From NCBI GenBank assembly GCA_936432065.2, contig OW386292.2, forward strand, positions 104,737,829 to 104,801,828: a DNA stretch of 64,000 nucleotides. Reading direction: 5' to 3'. A program made the translations under genes and the position numbers. The stretch comes from Rutpela maculata (taxonomy: Eukaryota; Arthropoda; Insecta; Coleoptera; Cerambycidae). The notes beneath the pieces are model-generated. The model did not search any database and was not told the DNA's origin. It worked only from the letters and a program-made list of their open reading frames with translations. Positions 1 to 12,080 of this stretch are shown here, one piece after another (within the stretch, counting starts at the first letter, position 1; each line of letters starts with the position of its first letter).

Positions 1-244
1 AGCTTATTTCATCCGTCATTGCCTCAGCTACGTGAAAGTTTAATCCAATTACAGATTTGTCAAAGTCTGAAATATTCTAATATTTCTGTGTGCTGTGCAA
101 ATTATTACAATATTATGTGGATGAGTCGAGGCTGAACATTTTTAAGTTTAACTTCCCAATCTATGAAATCAATAAAATGCATAATTTTAAAGTCTTGAAA
201 TGTGTGGTCTATTCCACATAACAAAGTACCTGCCTTTGTTATGT

Positions 245-480
245 CGAATATTGAAAACAGTCATTTGAGTAGGGTATTTTTTTAATTTGTGTGAAACTAC
301 TACAATCTTTTCAATAGGTAATAAATATATCGTTCCTATTTAAAAACGATATATTTATTAATTCTGAATGAGGGACTATATATATGGAATTCCTAAAATG
401 TTCTATTATAAGATGTGGTCTCAATAGGTAATAAAAATATATTTGCTTGTCGGAAAGTAAAAAGACCTTTTGAATTTAAA
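245..480 (+). repeat. AT-rich direct repeat, copy 1
   Basis: About 235 bases that recur as 2190-2449 in the same orientation, with shared blocks such as TTCAATAGGTAATAAATATA and GGAATTCCTAAAAT. Both copies lie in relic A. It could be an internal duplication of the element or two copies of a small dispersed repeat; a shorter related block (CAATAGGTAATAAATATG) occurs near 1793. Confidence 0.75.
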
Positions 481-646
481 TGCATATTTCTGTTAGTTCA
501 AATATGTATTGAAATTAAACCATGTAGGACTCCCACCCAAGATTCCTTTAAAATTTAACCAACTGGGGTAGTATAAAACTGATTAATTCTCTCACATTTT
601 TTTAGTTCCCTCTGTAGTTCCATAGAGGTAAATAAGAAAACAGAAA

Positions 647-876
647 ATGAATATTCAAGATCCTACCATATCATCATCCAGTGACATCGAACTGCCGGAG
701 TTTATAGGATTAGGTGACTTGGCCGCATTAATTTCCAATTCACCCTGGCGGAGATTGCTGGAAGAAAGCCAGGGTCCGGCGGACAGCACCACATCAGCCG
801 GCGATGATATGGATCCAGCGATTCTGATAGTGGTTCTGAAACAGTGCCCAATGAGCAGTCATCGGATGAAGATTAA
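647..876 (+). pseudogene. acidic Polinton small protein, frameshifted remnant
   Basis: Starts MNIQDPTISSSSD and contains GPADSTT; the protein at 45333-45055 of the intact Polinton starts MVTIQDPTVSSTSD and contains GPADSTT. The match continues only after a one-base frame change near 810: the second frame is Asp/Ser-rich (SDSDSGSETVPN) and stops at 874-876, whereas the first frame runs on into non-coding T-rich sequence. Function unknown. The family is short, acidic and serine-rich, seen here only in Polinton context. The relationship to 45055-45333 is well supported by the shared motifs; loss of function is inferred from the frameshift. Confidence 0.6.
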
Positions 877-1060
877 AATTTTTTTTTCTTGTATATGTGA
901 ATATGTTTTTTTTCTCTTGTATATAAATGTTTTTCTTGTATTGCTTTTTTCTTCTTGTATATGTTTTTCTTGTATTGTTTTTTCTTCTTGTATATATAAA
1001 TGTTTTTTTTTGTATATAAATACGTTTTCTTTGTATATAAATATGTTTTTTTCAATGCAT
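877..1060 (+). repeat. T-rich low-complexity tract
   Basis: Iterated TTTTTCTTGTATATAAATG-like words. The same kind of tract (on the minus strand, 44430-44514) follows the acidic genes of the intact Polinton, so it is probably the old 3' untranslated region. The long apparent reading frames through it are composition artefacts. Confidence 0.6.
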
Positions 1061-1129
1061 ATGAATAATATTATTTTCTATAAATGTTTTATTCATTTCA
1101 TTCTCCATTGATACGATTATATACTAAAG

Positions 1130-2185
1130 AAGGTTTTAGTATATGCAACTGCACATACTGAGATAGAAAACAACGTTGTCTATATAATATTATCTGAACT
1201 GTAACATGTTAATAAAACTTTAGTAGATAACTGGTTAATAAGATAGTATCGGTAACAAATCTATGGGTCTTTACTACAGGTAACTGTACATACCTGAACC
1301 ATAATATTATAGTAATAAGGCTTTAGAATAGGCAGCTGCATATACATATATCAAATGAATAACTTAAACATCTAATAGTAAAAACGGTGCCTAGTAGATT
1401 AAAGATAGTTAAAGCAGAGAAACTCTTTTTTTATTTATTGAAATGGGCTTAATTAAATCTTATATTTTAAAGAAATATTGTTGCAGTAAAAAGAAATAAC
1501 ATATTTTAAAAAAATAAATAATGCTTAAGAGATTAGGTATTTAATTTTTTACTACACCCAACATAGAGTGTTTTATTTATTGGTCTCAAATAGCATTTAT
1601 GATAAACACTAATTCATACAAAACAATTAAGTAGGCTGGACTATCTAATATTATCTTAATTTTATCTAAGTTGCGTTTTTTAACTTTATTTATAAACATT
1701 TCTATCTTCCAAATAATTGGTAGAGTTGAAATCACTTCATCATATTTATAAATATTAGCATAAAACTCTTTAAGTGCACTTAGTTATGTAATCAATAGGT
1801 AATAAATATGAATGTATCGTTTTAATATGTGTTTCATTTCACAACTTCCTAAAACTATATTGTAGGTAAAACCAAGCCCTCACAAATAAGTTGGCTTGAT
1901 ACGACACTGGTGCATTAAGTCTACTCGTTCAAAATTCAACACGATGTAAATATACCTTTCTGATTCCGTTAGAGCCTCATTGGTTAAAAACGCATCGCTG
2001 CACAGATATGTTAGGGGATTAATAATGTTACCTGCCAGGTACCGTTAGTTCAAAACTTAACAAATGACGGTAGACAGTAAAAATCCTTTAGTTATAAGAA
2101 GACAGAACCTTTATTGTTCAAGATTCTCTATAACGCACAATTTTTATAGGCGTGGCTTAGGCTTAGAAATATCTCTAAATATTCG
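1130..2185. other. AT-rich sequence, no gene seen
   Basis: No frame with coding character. Three loosely similar words (near 1133, 1265 and 1320, each of the form TTTAG/CTA...CA.CTGCACATAC) suggest small degenerate repeats. Nothing else recognised. Confidence 0.5.
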
Positions 2186-2189
2186 ACCA

Positions 2190-2449
2190 GAATATTGAAA
2201 GCAATCATTTGAGTAGGCTATTTTTTTAATGTGTGTGAAAACGAGAAACTAATACAGGTGCAATCTTTTCAATAGGTAATAAATATATCGTTTTTAAACA
2301 GGAACGAAATATTTATTAATTCTGAATGAGGGACAATATATATATATATGGAATTCCTAAAATATTCTATTATGAGGTGTGGTCTTCTCAATGGGTAATA
2401 AAAATATATTTGCTTTTCGAAAAGTAAAAAAAAGACCTTTTGAATTTAA
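2190..2449 (+). repeat. AT-rich direct repeat, copy 2
   Basis: Second copy of the 245-480 repeat, slightly longer because of small insertions (for example an AT run near 2335). Confidence 0.75.
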
Positions 2450-2929
2450 TTACATAATATTTTCAACAGACTGTCTAAAAATGACATATTTATGTATACC
2501 TTTTCTTTCGTCTATAACGCTTGGTTTTTTATAGGCGCGGCTTGGAAATATTTTTAAATAGGAACTCCTACTGCTTAAACAATGCTGTCGTAAACAAAAT
2601 CTGAACCAACCAATGAGGGTTAGGTAGGTAGGTAGTCAAAATTAAGTTACATGTTAGCGCGTTCTACTGACTTTTATCTGGCATACGAGTTGGGGCCGGT
2701 GTTTACAATAGTTTAACATATTTGGATGTAATAAAAATGGTTTAACCTGAGGAAAGTAAACAATATCGTGACGTATTTCGGTAATTTCTATACAAGTAAA
2801 TAACTAAATACAAGGTGTTCATACTTGAATGTCAATTTTCACAAAACTGTGATTATACAACAAACAAAAACGGGTTAAACAATAGATAAAAAAAGGGGGA
2901 ATTTTCAGAGGCATAGTACACGTTTCCTG

Positions 2930-3154
2930 TATTACGGCAATTACATATTCGCATTTATAGAAGTAGTCACCCCACTCTAATTACCATTAATCACCAATTA
3001 TTAACTACCAATTATTCATTACCAATATTAATTACTGTAACGACAATTACCCCCCATCCCCAGACCATTAGGCCACGCCCCCTACCCCACCCCCAGGCCA
3101 CGTCCCCATAAGTGGTGGGAGGAGGAGGCCCAGGACTGGTATATATCATCTACT
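2930..3154 (-). repeat. Diverged Polinton terminal repeat (right end of relic A)
   Basis: Read on the minus strand it starts AGTAGATGATATATACC, then GGGCCTCC, then CCACCACTT, followed by C/A-rich ATTACC-type words. This is the same order as the intact Polinton terminus at 32274 (AGTAGAG, TTTATACC, GGGCCTCC, CCACCACTT, then GTAATT iterations). The outer end CTACT at 3154 is followed by GACCCG, which would be the 6-bp target duplication; its partner is outside the window or lost. Confidence 0.6.
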
Positions 3155-3371
3155 GACCCGCTTCCCCCGACCGCACACTTACCACGACGCTGCACGCTGT
3201 GGTTGTGTGGTCGGCTCTGGACCGGGATCTGATTCAGGTGCATAATTGTAACTACTAATTTAAAATAAATTTTATTTGATTGATTGATTGGGTCCCGCCC
3301 CCGCTGGTAGCGACACCGTTTATTCTTAAGAATTTTAAGTGTTTTAGTTACCATTAAGCAATTATAATGTT

Positions 3372-3575
3372 ATGTATGTGAATTGTGAAGGCTCCAAAAA
3401 GGAAAAAGTACTCAATAAATCTCATTACATCTATTTGGAAAATTACGCGGAGGAACAACTCCCAACACGCACTGTACAACACTGGTTTGATAATTGGAAT
3501 ACAGCTAAATTAGGACCTCGATTACAAGAGGTAGAACATCAAAACAAGCGACTAAATAAAAAAAACGCAAATTAG
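3372..3575 (+). CDS. Unidentified 67-codon reading frame
   Basis: ATG-started, lysine/asparagine-rich and hydrophilic, without a motif I recognise. It lies just outside the terminus of relic A. The length is within chance for this AT content, so it may not be a gene. Confidence 0.12.
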   Translation: MYVNCEGSKKEKVLNKSHYIYLENYAEEQLPTRTVQHWFDNWNTAKLGPRLQEVEHQNKRLNKKNAN

Positions 3576-4148
3576 CAGAAAATGCAGCTAATAATCAACC
3601 GAATGCCAAGTCTCATGGATCAGGGCATTAATAAAAAATACCTATACATATATGAGACAAACTCAAATAGTTTATTTTTCCCATAACATATACTTATCTT
3701 TTTTAGTTTCATAATATATTCCATAAATGTTTAATATCGATGTGTTCATGATTGCTAGTGATATTACGCAATAAATAATATAATCATTATTACTTTTTAT
3801 AATAATCTCCTTTATCCAATTTCTACATATAACCCCAATTTAAGCACCGCCTGGACGTTCCGTATCGAATTAGGCATTCCGTTAACGATTGGTGGGATAA
3901 ATGTAAAGTAGCCAATCAAATTTCTACGGGTGCCGAAATCTACACCGGCATGATATTGGCAAGAATTGTTTAAGTAAATCCCAAACGTTGATGGCATCAA
4001 AGAATCACGAATCTTAAGAACATCTCGTTAAAAGAAGTTTTTGAAATAATGCGTGTTGATTCTGTAAGCAACTGTTTACATGGAGAGGGCCTTCTTGCAA
4101 GACAAAAGATAACAGATTGCAACTCTTGTTTCTAATAAAATTAGAGAA

Positions 4149-4933
4149 ATGGCAAAGATGTTGATACCAATAAAATTTATGCATGATAATATTAGGGGAC
4201 TTCTTGATGTCCTTAAACCAGAAATGTTTGCAACGCTTGTGGCAGCCGTAAAAAGTGGATATAACGAGAACGAAAAAAGTTTTAGAACGCCTTTCCTTGC
4301 GTTGCATATGGCAACTGACTTTAAAATAGTTTGTAGCATTGGTTTTAAAATGGTAATTGAAAGGAGGCAGATTCCAAATATAAGCAGGGAGAACAGGGAT
4401 GAGAAAAAAAGTGACATAAAAGCTTTTAAAAAACTTATAGCTTATTGGGGCAATGAAATATCAAGTGTAGCACTTGAGCACTACCATTAACAGAGAACAT
4501 TTGTTTAAAAAATATATTGAGGAAATATCTGAAGATGCTTATAAAAGCTTACAAAAATGTATTAATGTAAAGGACAGTTACAAAAAATTGACAGAATGAG
4601 TACTAGCTCAAAATATGTTTAATCGAAAACATATTGGAAACTTCTAATATTTGAAAATTGACACTTACAAGAGAGAAAACTCAACTACTCAAAAAGCGTT
4701 TTATGAATCAGTAACAGACCTAGAAAAAACATTATGTGGACAATTTAAGAGAGTTATTACTGACGCAAAGGGCTCAAAGCCAGTCCTAATTCTATTTTCC
4801 AAGCGAACTCAAAACGATTTTCTAACATCTAGGAAGTTCAGGAAACATATCGCAACAACTTTGCAACTGATGAATATGAGATGGAGCAAGTTGTTCCGCC
4901 CACATACTAAAAGGACCCGTGCACAATTTTATA
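4149..4933 (+). pseudogene. Tyrosine-recombinase-like protein, decayed copy
   Basis: Related to the gene at 17876-18794. The first block (4149-4490) resembles the helical N-terminal domain found in this insect family (KMLIPIKFMHDNIRGLL ... LKPEMFATLV). After a stop and frame changes a second block (4651-4933) carries the recombinase-type core: SRKFRKHIATTLQLMNM is aligned with SSKLRKHLATISQIIKM of the second copy, and a late HTKRT...QFYR is aligned with HTEKT...KFYR. These correspond to the Arg, His and Tyr positions of tyrosine recombinases. At least three frame breaks make it non-functional. The frame ends at a good donor site (TATAG/GTAAGC), so the family was spliced here. Enzymatic activity of the family is an inference from motif layout. 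Confidence 0.6.
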
Positions 4934-5120
4934 GGTAAGCATTATAACATAATTCAAAATTCGAAACCCTGTTGAACCAAGAATTACTACCGATCAAAGA
5001 AAAAACTAAAAGGTGCATGAGTAGCATGTTATAGAACATGTTATTTTTGTTGTTTCAATAACATTGTCATAAAACTTCATGGTATTTATTCGAGATGTTT
5101 ATTTTGTTTTTTGCTGCAGA

Positions 5121-5488
5121 CAATTGATGAAGAAGATACTGCGGAGCACCTTGCCACAGATGCAAATCAAGACATAGTTCCAGACAATGCAGGAAGTAAT
5201 GGGATTGCGACCCCAAAAGCAGCTGCAAAGAGAAGTGCGACATCAAAGGAATGCATCAAATTTGATGCAAAGAAACTTCAACCTGTACAGGAAGCAATTT
5301 CGCGCCTTGTATGTCAAAAAAACGACAATATATCAATTTTTGCGGAGTATGTGGAGAGTAGAATCTGCAATTTTACAAATCCGCGTGTGCAGTCACAAAC
5401 ACAAATGAGAATTAACTCTATACTCTTTGAAATAGAAATGGCAGAACTAAATAAAAACACACCATCTAGCAACACTTGCACACGCTAA
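5121..5488 (+). pseudogene. C-terminal exon of a PIF/Harbinger MADF-type accessory protein
   Basis: The open frame follows a clear acceptor site (TTTTTTGCTGCAG/ACAATT). Its C-terminal part, FAEYVESRICNFTNPR then SILFEIEMAE, has the character of the conserved tail of the DNA-binding partner encoded next to Harbinger transposases. The Ser/Pro-rich end continues in other frames to about 5733. It is convergent with the transposase fragment at 5752-6219, the arrangement typical of Harbinger elements. The MADF exon is missing here; a MADF exon of the same kind occurs at 21605-21875. Assignment rests on motif resemblance, not on a search. Confidence 0.5.
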
Positions 5489-5751
5489 CCAATATCTAGT
5501 CTAGTTCCCAAGTGTCTATCCCACGATGCACACCTACCCCTGGGTCTAGCAGCGACATCAACATGTGCCAACTTCCTCTTTCCAGCGGAAATTCCGAATA
5601 CAGCGCAGTGGAATCGGAATACGAATCATCCAATGCAAATTTTCAGTTATTCAACTACTTGCAGTTTAACGTTCCTAGGCCAGGTTTCGATTTTTTTAAT
5701 AATATACTATTGTCATTTTTTAATAAAATATAAAGTAGTACAAATGTCATG

Positions 5752-6219
5752 TTAAAATTTCAGATTTATCTTCACATAACTGGCAAGGGCTTCCACAATA
5801 GCTTCACTAACTTCTTTTATAATGCGAGATATGCTAGGAACAGATATTTTGAATGCGTACATTAAACTGCTAAAACTGTCACCAGTGGCTACAAATCTTA
5901 GAAATATGGCCAATCTTGTAGCAGCTGATATGCATTCACAGTAGAAAGTGTTCTGTTTAGTAATGTTAGGACCAATCATCTGCAGTAGCAATTCAAAATC
6001 AGCAGGTGACATAGTAAAATTTCGAAAAACATATTCCTGTGCCAGTTTCACTTCATTTATTAAGTACACAGTTTCTCTTCTTCGAAAGAGATAATGATTT
6101 ATCCGAAATCGAGGCTTTTTTCGTTTTTTCGGCTGTGTACCATCATCTACCAATATCACGACAGCAGCCGCAATCGCAATCGCTTCCTCGTTATTTAACA
6201 TAATTTTTGATAACTGCAA
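5752..6219 (-). pseudogene. PIF/Harbinger transposase, N-terminal fragment
   Basis: 155 codons on the minus strand with the HARBI1-like N-terminal region: FRNFTMSPADFELLLQMIG, then TRLAIFLRFVATGDSF, then SVPSISRIIKEV, which is the helix-turn-helix part before the DDE nuclease domain. Full transposases are about 350-450 residues, so the catalytic domain is absent. The fragment ends at the convergent accessory-gene remnant. The frame itself is open, which suggests deletion rather than long decay. Element ends were not found; the palindromic GCATGC-rich stretch near 6296-6350 is a possible terminus but unproven. Confidence 0.75.
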
Positions 6220-9150
6220 CTATAATTCTGAAGCACTACTGTAGTAGCAACAGTGGAAATGGAGTCGATGCATGCCCAAGTTTATTGCACATTAAGCATG
6301 CCTATATGCATACAACTATTTGCCTCTGTTGCATGCCTCGGAGCATGCATAGACGCATAGGTGGAAAGGCGCCTTTAACTATTTTGTAAGTGTTAATTTT
6401 TTGCGTAAAAACTAGTGCCACGAAGGGGATTGTTGCAGTCATTTGTGGGGGACAAAGAGGGCCATAAACCTTTTCTTTGAAAATATTACAATAAAACCGA
6501 CTCGGTTTTAGAGGACCATCAATACAGTTATTGACCCAAGTAAGAAAATTGAGCTCCTCAGGCAGACAGTAGTTTGATTCGTTTTGAGAAATATTAACTT
6601 TCACGAAATTAAAATTAAATTTAGAAAAAAGTTAGCGACGCTCAGTTGTCGCCATTTTTGTCCTTTCTGGCGAAACGGTGAGCTCTAAGCCGACGGTAGT
6701 GGAAGGGATGTAAATTCGCAGAAAAACCGCGGTTAGACCAACGTAGCAAAATAGTGTTTTAAATAAAATTAAATTAGGGCGAGTTGTTGAGGCCGCCATT
6801 TGCATATACGGCGCGTCTTTCGCTCAAGCGTAAGACGCGAAGGCAGTAGATTCAGTCTTGCGCAGGGGTAGCTCCGCCTCCCGCTCGACAAGACTTTGTA
6901 ATTAACAAAAAGGTCCGCCATTACAGCTTCTCTTTTGGCGTCCCTTGAAAATTATCAAACAATTACATAATAAAATTTTCTTCTCATTCATACTTCGCTT
7001 GGCAGTCGCACCGTCATTTCGGAGTTAATTAATTCAATTCTTTCTAACCACTACTCTGCGACGAAGACTTAACGTTTTTCGCGGGAGATCATCCACCTGT
7101 AAGGTATAGAATCACCTACCTGTCGGCTACCTGTCTTTAGGTAATCGACCGTAGGCTGACCTACATTTCGCCGGAGTATTGACCTAGGGAGAGGGTCCTT
7201 TTTATGGGTTATAACAATTTTACTTTCAATCTGGAACTAGCATTCAATTGCCAATTAATTACTTCGGAAATGACTCTGCTAAAACAGTAAACAATCAATT
7301 TCTTTAGTTCATGATGTAGCTGCTTGCTTATACAGCTCAACTAATTAAATTCTACTGTCCAACAGGACAGGTGCTAATCAAGTAAACTGCAAATCCTCTC
7401 GCCGTCCTAATTGTTAGGCGTCGAGAACAGGAAGGTACGCTCCAGGTACAAAGTTCGCGGAACCGCGGATTCCGTCCCCTCCCTCCGAATTTCATGCTGG
7501 TGGAGGCTATGGTCTTTTCTACTAAATTATTGGAATGGTGTTTTGGTTCCATTCTTTCATATAGCTCACTAACTTTGTTTTTCGCATTGCTTTTCGATTT
7601 ATATCATATTTGCTCATCCAACCCTTCGCTAGTTAGCTGGGGATACACTTTAAGCTATCTAATTCACACCGTTGCATATTATTATTTAGCTCTTACTCTC
7701 GTGCAAAAGCTGTACAAAGTACCTGGACGTAACTCGCCGTTCTTGACATACCTGGCTGTGCTCAGACAGAATCACGTCAGATTCATATAAATTACTGATC
7801 AAAGAGACTTTAATTTAATCAAATTTCGTCATCTCGCTTATCAAGAGTAAACACGCTCTTGGGGGCAATAAATTGCCTTCCAAGTGTAACTTAGGCTAAG
7901 AATATTACCTCTTTCGAGCTACCTGTTACGGGTGAGCGTGCCGGAGTTAATCCGTGTTAATCGCGGCGCTGATTCTGGAGGAGGGGCCCATATCTCGAGG
8001 GATTACGTCTAATATTAATTATTAAACTAAAACCTTTTATTTATTTTTTTTTAGGACTACATTCAAAATTTAGCATACTTCGTTATTACTCGTTAAAACC
8101 ATTTTTTTGAACCGTTGGTTCAATACGGATTCAAATTATACCTATATTAAGCTGGGTATGGTAGCTGATATTTTTATCGAACTTAGTGGCAGACGCGAGA
8201 TGGTATTTACTTACCTGAAAGGTGCCGATCGCAGATTAATCTTTTCAGCAGTCATTAATAAGGGCTCACTAAGTCAATCTAGTTTTCTTACCTTGGTGGT
8301 GGGGTTCGCCACAGGTCACCTGTCTTCAACAGGTGCCTCATAGTACAGAAGCTCGCGGAAAAAGCGTGCGACTGCCACTCTATTCAGAGACCTGGTATAT
8401 AGACCAGCGTCTAGCACACTAGTAAGAGTATACATATAACTTCGATTTAACTAATTAAGTAAACAGATAATGGCTGAATTTTTATATTTTTTAGTTTCAC
8501 TATTTTATTTTCTCTGCTACCTTACGCAATTACTACTAATCATATTAATAAATCGGGGGACATATCTCTTAAACTGAATCTTTTTTTTTTTCAACTGAAA
8601 CTCACGTAAACCAATTGTCCGTCAGGTACGGAACTCCTAGCTACTGGGGTAGCGGTCTGAACCCGAATTATTCAATCGCACCTCTATACAATTTTTTTTT
8701 AAGTTGAGCTAAGTTAACTTAAATTCTTTTGTTGTTCTTTTGCTCGGTAATTGTAAAATTAGTCTAGTTCAACTCCTATAATTACTTACGTTTTGAATTG
8801 CGCTTATTATTAAATTTTTAACACTCCTTTGGCGCATTAACTCATTCCCTTGCTAAGGAAATTGTTTACTTTTTTTATTAGTTATTGTAATTCGCCAGTG
8901 GAACTTAGATCCATAGCTTTTGCTCTAGAGTAGGCTAAGTAGGCCGCGATACAGATCAGCCTAACACTAGGAAGGAACCTTGCATCCACAGATTTACCGA
9001 GGGTTAGCTACTTGGTGGCTCTACCCAGTCAATTTATAAACCCCGAAGTGTAAGCAGTCATCGTCAGGTGGTGATAAGCGACGAGCCCGGTCGTATCGTC
9101 TGTCCGCTGAACAGCCTCCACAACCAGGCTTGGGTAATTCAATTCAGGGT
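6220..9150. other. Long stretch without a recognisable gene
   Basis: Mixed composition with several GC-richer blocks (6640-6900, 7130-7460, 8930-9150), probably leader, LTR or deleted gag of the Ty3/gypsy relic that follows, but no boundary can be fixed. The reading frames at 7494-7790 and 8107-8343 have no coding signature I trust. Confidence 0.4.
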
Positions 9151-9154
9151 CACT

Positions 9155-10383
9155 GGGGCTTGCACCCCTTTCGTGACTCTGGTCATTTTCAGTATACCAG
9201 AATGCCTATTGGTTTGAAAAAATGCCCCTGCCACATTTCAAAGGCTAATGGATAACGTGTTGGCTAGCATATACAACTATAGGTATTTTGTATATCTAGA
9301 TGACGTAGTAATTCATGCAGACAAATGCGAATTCCTTAGGCGCGAAGTCGTGTATTTAGGTCTTCTCATTATAGATGAAGGTATAAAACCAGACCCATAT
9401 AAAGTTAAATCAGTTCTTGAATATCCAGTTCCTAAATGTTCTAGACATAAAATCTTTTCTAGGCTTAGCAGGATATTACCGCAGATTTATAAAAAATTTT
9501 AGTTCTCGATCTCATCTTTTCACAAAACTCCTAAAAAGATTCTACCTTCAATTGGACCACTCTACAACAAGAAGCTTTCGAACAATTAAAATTTAAACGT
9601 TCTTCCAACCAGACCCTTCAATACTCTGGTTTTTCTAAGATATTTTACATCACTACCGATGCTAGCAATTTTTCAGTAGGATAAATTTTATCTCAGGGCG
9701 ATCCGCCAAACGATCTTCCAGTGGCTTATGCAAGTCGAACCTTGAACCGAGCAGAATCTAATTATTCCACCTCAGAAAAGGAAATGCTTGCCATTATTTA
9801 GAGTGTAAGACACTTCCATCCTTATCTATATGGTCGCAAATTCATAATCCTAAATGACCAAAAACCACGAACTTGGTTATTCAATGTGAAAGATCCAGAA
9901 TCACGATTAGTCCGATGACGAGTACTTTTGGAAGAATACGAATACGAAATTGGGTATAAACCAGGTAAATTAAATAAAAACGCTGGCGCTCTTAGTAGAA
10001 TACCTATAACTGATCCTGATTCTGAACCTCCAACCTCTGAAAATCCAGAGTACGTTACTCAAACACTATTTCGAAGGAAGAAAGTTATTCAGAATTTCTT
10101 ACAGTTTCAAAATACTCTTATAACCAATACAAATATAGAAGAAATTAGTGAAAACATAATAAACGCCTCAAATCATATTTGCATTTCCATTTCAACTGAT
10201 CTAGAAGCCAATGACAATATTCAAAATGAGTTTAAGACAAAATGTCATAATTTCCAAATCTTAAAAGATGACAGTCCAGAGGTTGCAAATATTATTAAAA
10301 TTCCGAAAAATAATAAATTTATCTACTATTTATTTGTAAAAGAAAACTACAGGGATTCAGTTAGATATGAAGATATTAATTAA
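9155..10383 (+). pseudogene. Ty3/gypsy-type reverse transcriptase and RNase H relic
   Basis: Across several frames one can read the RT fingers/palm block (FQRLMDNVL, YFVYLDDVVIH with the YxDD box, HADKCEF, YLGLLI), the connection, and the RNase H block (ITTDASNFSVG, SNYSTSEKEMLAI, YLYGRKFII, then YKPGKLNKNAGALSRI). This order and wording is that of the 17.6/297/gypsy group. Frameshifts and stops interrupt it at 9500, 9660, 9800 and 9917. The last open part (9928-10383) covers the RNase H end and the linker towards integrase. It belongs with the integrase piece at 10550 and the env-like piece at 11580. Confidence 0.8.
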
Positions 10384-10549
10384 ATTAAAACATATTTTAA
10401 TGTCGGACAAGATCAAATCTATAAGGTAATCATTATGATAAATTAAGTTGGAATAAAAGTCGTTGCAATATGATACATTTTCAGGAATACCGATATCAAA
10501 ATAAAAATGTATCATGACACTTTAATGACTCCTAAAATATTCCTAACAT

Positions 10550-10790
10550 CTTAAAGGAAAATCACCCCAAACCTACATCTGCTCACTAAGGATTTCATGG
10601 AACATACAAAAGAATTAAACAATTTTATAAATGGAAAAATATGAAAAACGACGTAAAAAACTTTATTAAGCATTATGAATTCTGTCAAACAAATGAATTG
10701 GTTAGAAAAAATATTATCATGCCAATAGAAATAACAAGTTCCACTTCATTTGAAAAATTATTTTTCGACATTTTTTACTATTAACTGAAA
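10550..10790 (+). pseudogene. Ty3/gypsy integrase N-terminal remnant
   Basis: Contains the HH-CC zinc-binding pattern (H at about 10564, HGTYKRIKQFYKW, then HYEFCQTNE) followed by the start of the catalytic core (SFEKLFFDI). The remainder of the core is deleted: short AT-rich sequence follows and then the env-like frame. No full catalytic triad is present. Confidence 0.65.
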
Positions 10791-11102
10791 ATGGTAATAA
10801 ATTCCTAATTAATTACCTATTCACAATCATATGCGATTCCGAATCATGAAGTTATTACAACAGTATAATACTAAAACAATTAAATCAATTATTATATTCC
10901 AAAAAAATAAATAAAAAATATTACGACCAAAAAGCTACAAATAATATCAAGTACAAAGTAGGCGACACAATATATCATAAAAATGAACAAAGAAATTAGG
11001 TAAAAGTAAAACGCTAACTCCGGATTATAAGGGACCATATAAGATCCTTTAAATAAACTCACCAGTTAATTGATTATTTTTTATTTATTCGCTTTTATCA
11101 TG

Positions 11103-11290
11103 ATTAGAGAATAGTATTTAGAAGAGTAGTTGTTTTTATTGATTATCCAATGAGTGTTTTAAAGTATTTACCTAACTAGTATTAAGCGTGCCCAGATTAG
11201 GGCAACAATATTCAGAAACTAGGTATTTTCATAATAAATAAAAAAGTGTGTAAATGTGTTTTGCATAATACCTAAATAATATTCTCTAAT
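11103..11290. repeat. Small inverted-repeat element (MITE-like), copy 1
   Basis: Ends are imperfect inverted repeats (ATTAGAGAATAGTATTTAG at 11103; CTAAATAATATTCTCTAAT at 11272-11290). The interior matches 22662-22860 closely (TGAGTGTTTTAAAGTATTTA, GCGTGCCCAGATTAGGGCAA). It sits between the integrase and env remnants of the gypsy relic. Confidence 0.65.
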
Positions 11291-11579
11291 TGCATAGTAT
11301 TAATAAATAAAAGTAAAAGTCCATAAAAGCATCAAGCATGCCTTTATTTCAGATGTTTAGTACTTCGATTTGTCCTAAGCGACGATCCGTACTCAATAAC
11401 ACCTTTATAGAAACCTTCCGGCATCTTCTACGAACACATCCGTAAGATTTCTTAGTTCAAAATGGAATCTAATAGCTTATATAGATTTATTTTAACAAGA
11501 AGATAGAATTTGTTGAAAATTATTATCAAAGAACGACAAAAATCTGCCACAGAGATACAATATTTTCAGAACTATCATT

Positions 11580-11915
11580 ATGTCAAACCTCATTAGAAGT
11601 TTTAGGTCAAATAATTCGAAACTTTGTAAAGAACAAATAGTAAAACGTTTAATCGGTCGCTCAAGAGTAAAAAGAGCTTGTTTTAATATCGTAGGCACTG
11701 CATTTAAAACAATATTTGGAACTCTAGACGAAAATTATGCAGAATATTACAATAAAGCGATCAATAGCGCAAATAATAATGAAAAACATAGTCTAGATCT
11801 ATTAAAACAAACGCAAGTAATTAAATCCACAATAACAAATTTTAACAATAACATCACAGATCTAAATAGGAATAACAACTTCGAAAAACTTGAAAATTAC
11901 ACGATAAATAATTGA
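11580..11915 (+). pseudogene. Env-like fragment of an insect errantivirus-type relic
   Basis: The 111-codon frame contains a basic furin-type site (RSRVKRA), a following glycine/hydrophobic segment, then DENYAEYYNKAI and a long Asn-rich heptad-like helix. This is the layout around the cleavage site of gypsy-type Env proteins and the related baculovirus fusion proteins. There is no signal peptide, ectodomain or membrane anchor in frame, so only the middle survives. Its position downstream of pol matches an env-bearing gypsy. Family assignment is from layout and context. Confidence 0.5.
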
Positions 11916-12080
11916 AAAAATATTGTAACTTAGAATTAAAGCAAGAAATAGAACATCATTTCGCTTTACTCAATTAATAGTTCCGATTTTTAGGAGTGCT
12001 GATTTCAGTTCCAATTATCTCACATTGAGATAGTTTAAATAAAAGAGTTTTAATTATACATCGGTGGAGTTGACTGTGTG

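Larger units (their letters stand above)
1..3154. mobile_element. Polinton/Maverick relic A (right end at 3154)
   Basis: Two landmarks tie this stretch to the intact Polinton further right. The sequence ending at 3154 matches the intact element's terminus (AAGTGGTGGG, then GGAGGCCCAG, then GGTATA, then CTACT). The reading frame at 647 resembles the acidic protein at 45055-45333, and the T-rich tract after it resembles the tract following the acidic genes there. No left end is visible, so the relic may start outside the window. Everything between is AT-rich and decayed. That it is a Polinton remnant is an inference from these two landmarks. Confidence 0.5.

Noticed and set aside
7494..7790. 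Hydrophobic 98-codon frame that could be a membrane protein
   Set aside because: No homologous motif, no supporting context; hydrophobicity is expected from T-rich DNA.
8107..8343. 78-codon frame
   Set aside because: No coding signature and no family; lies in the degraded region before the gypsy relic.
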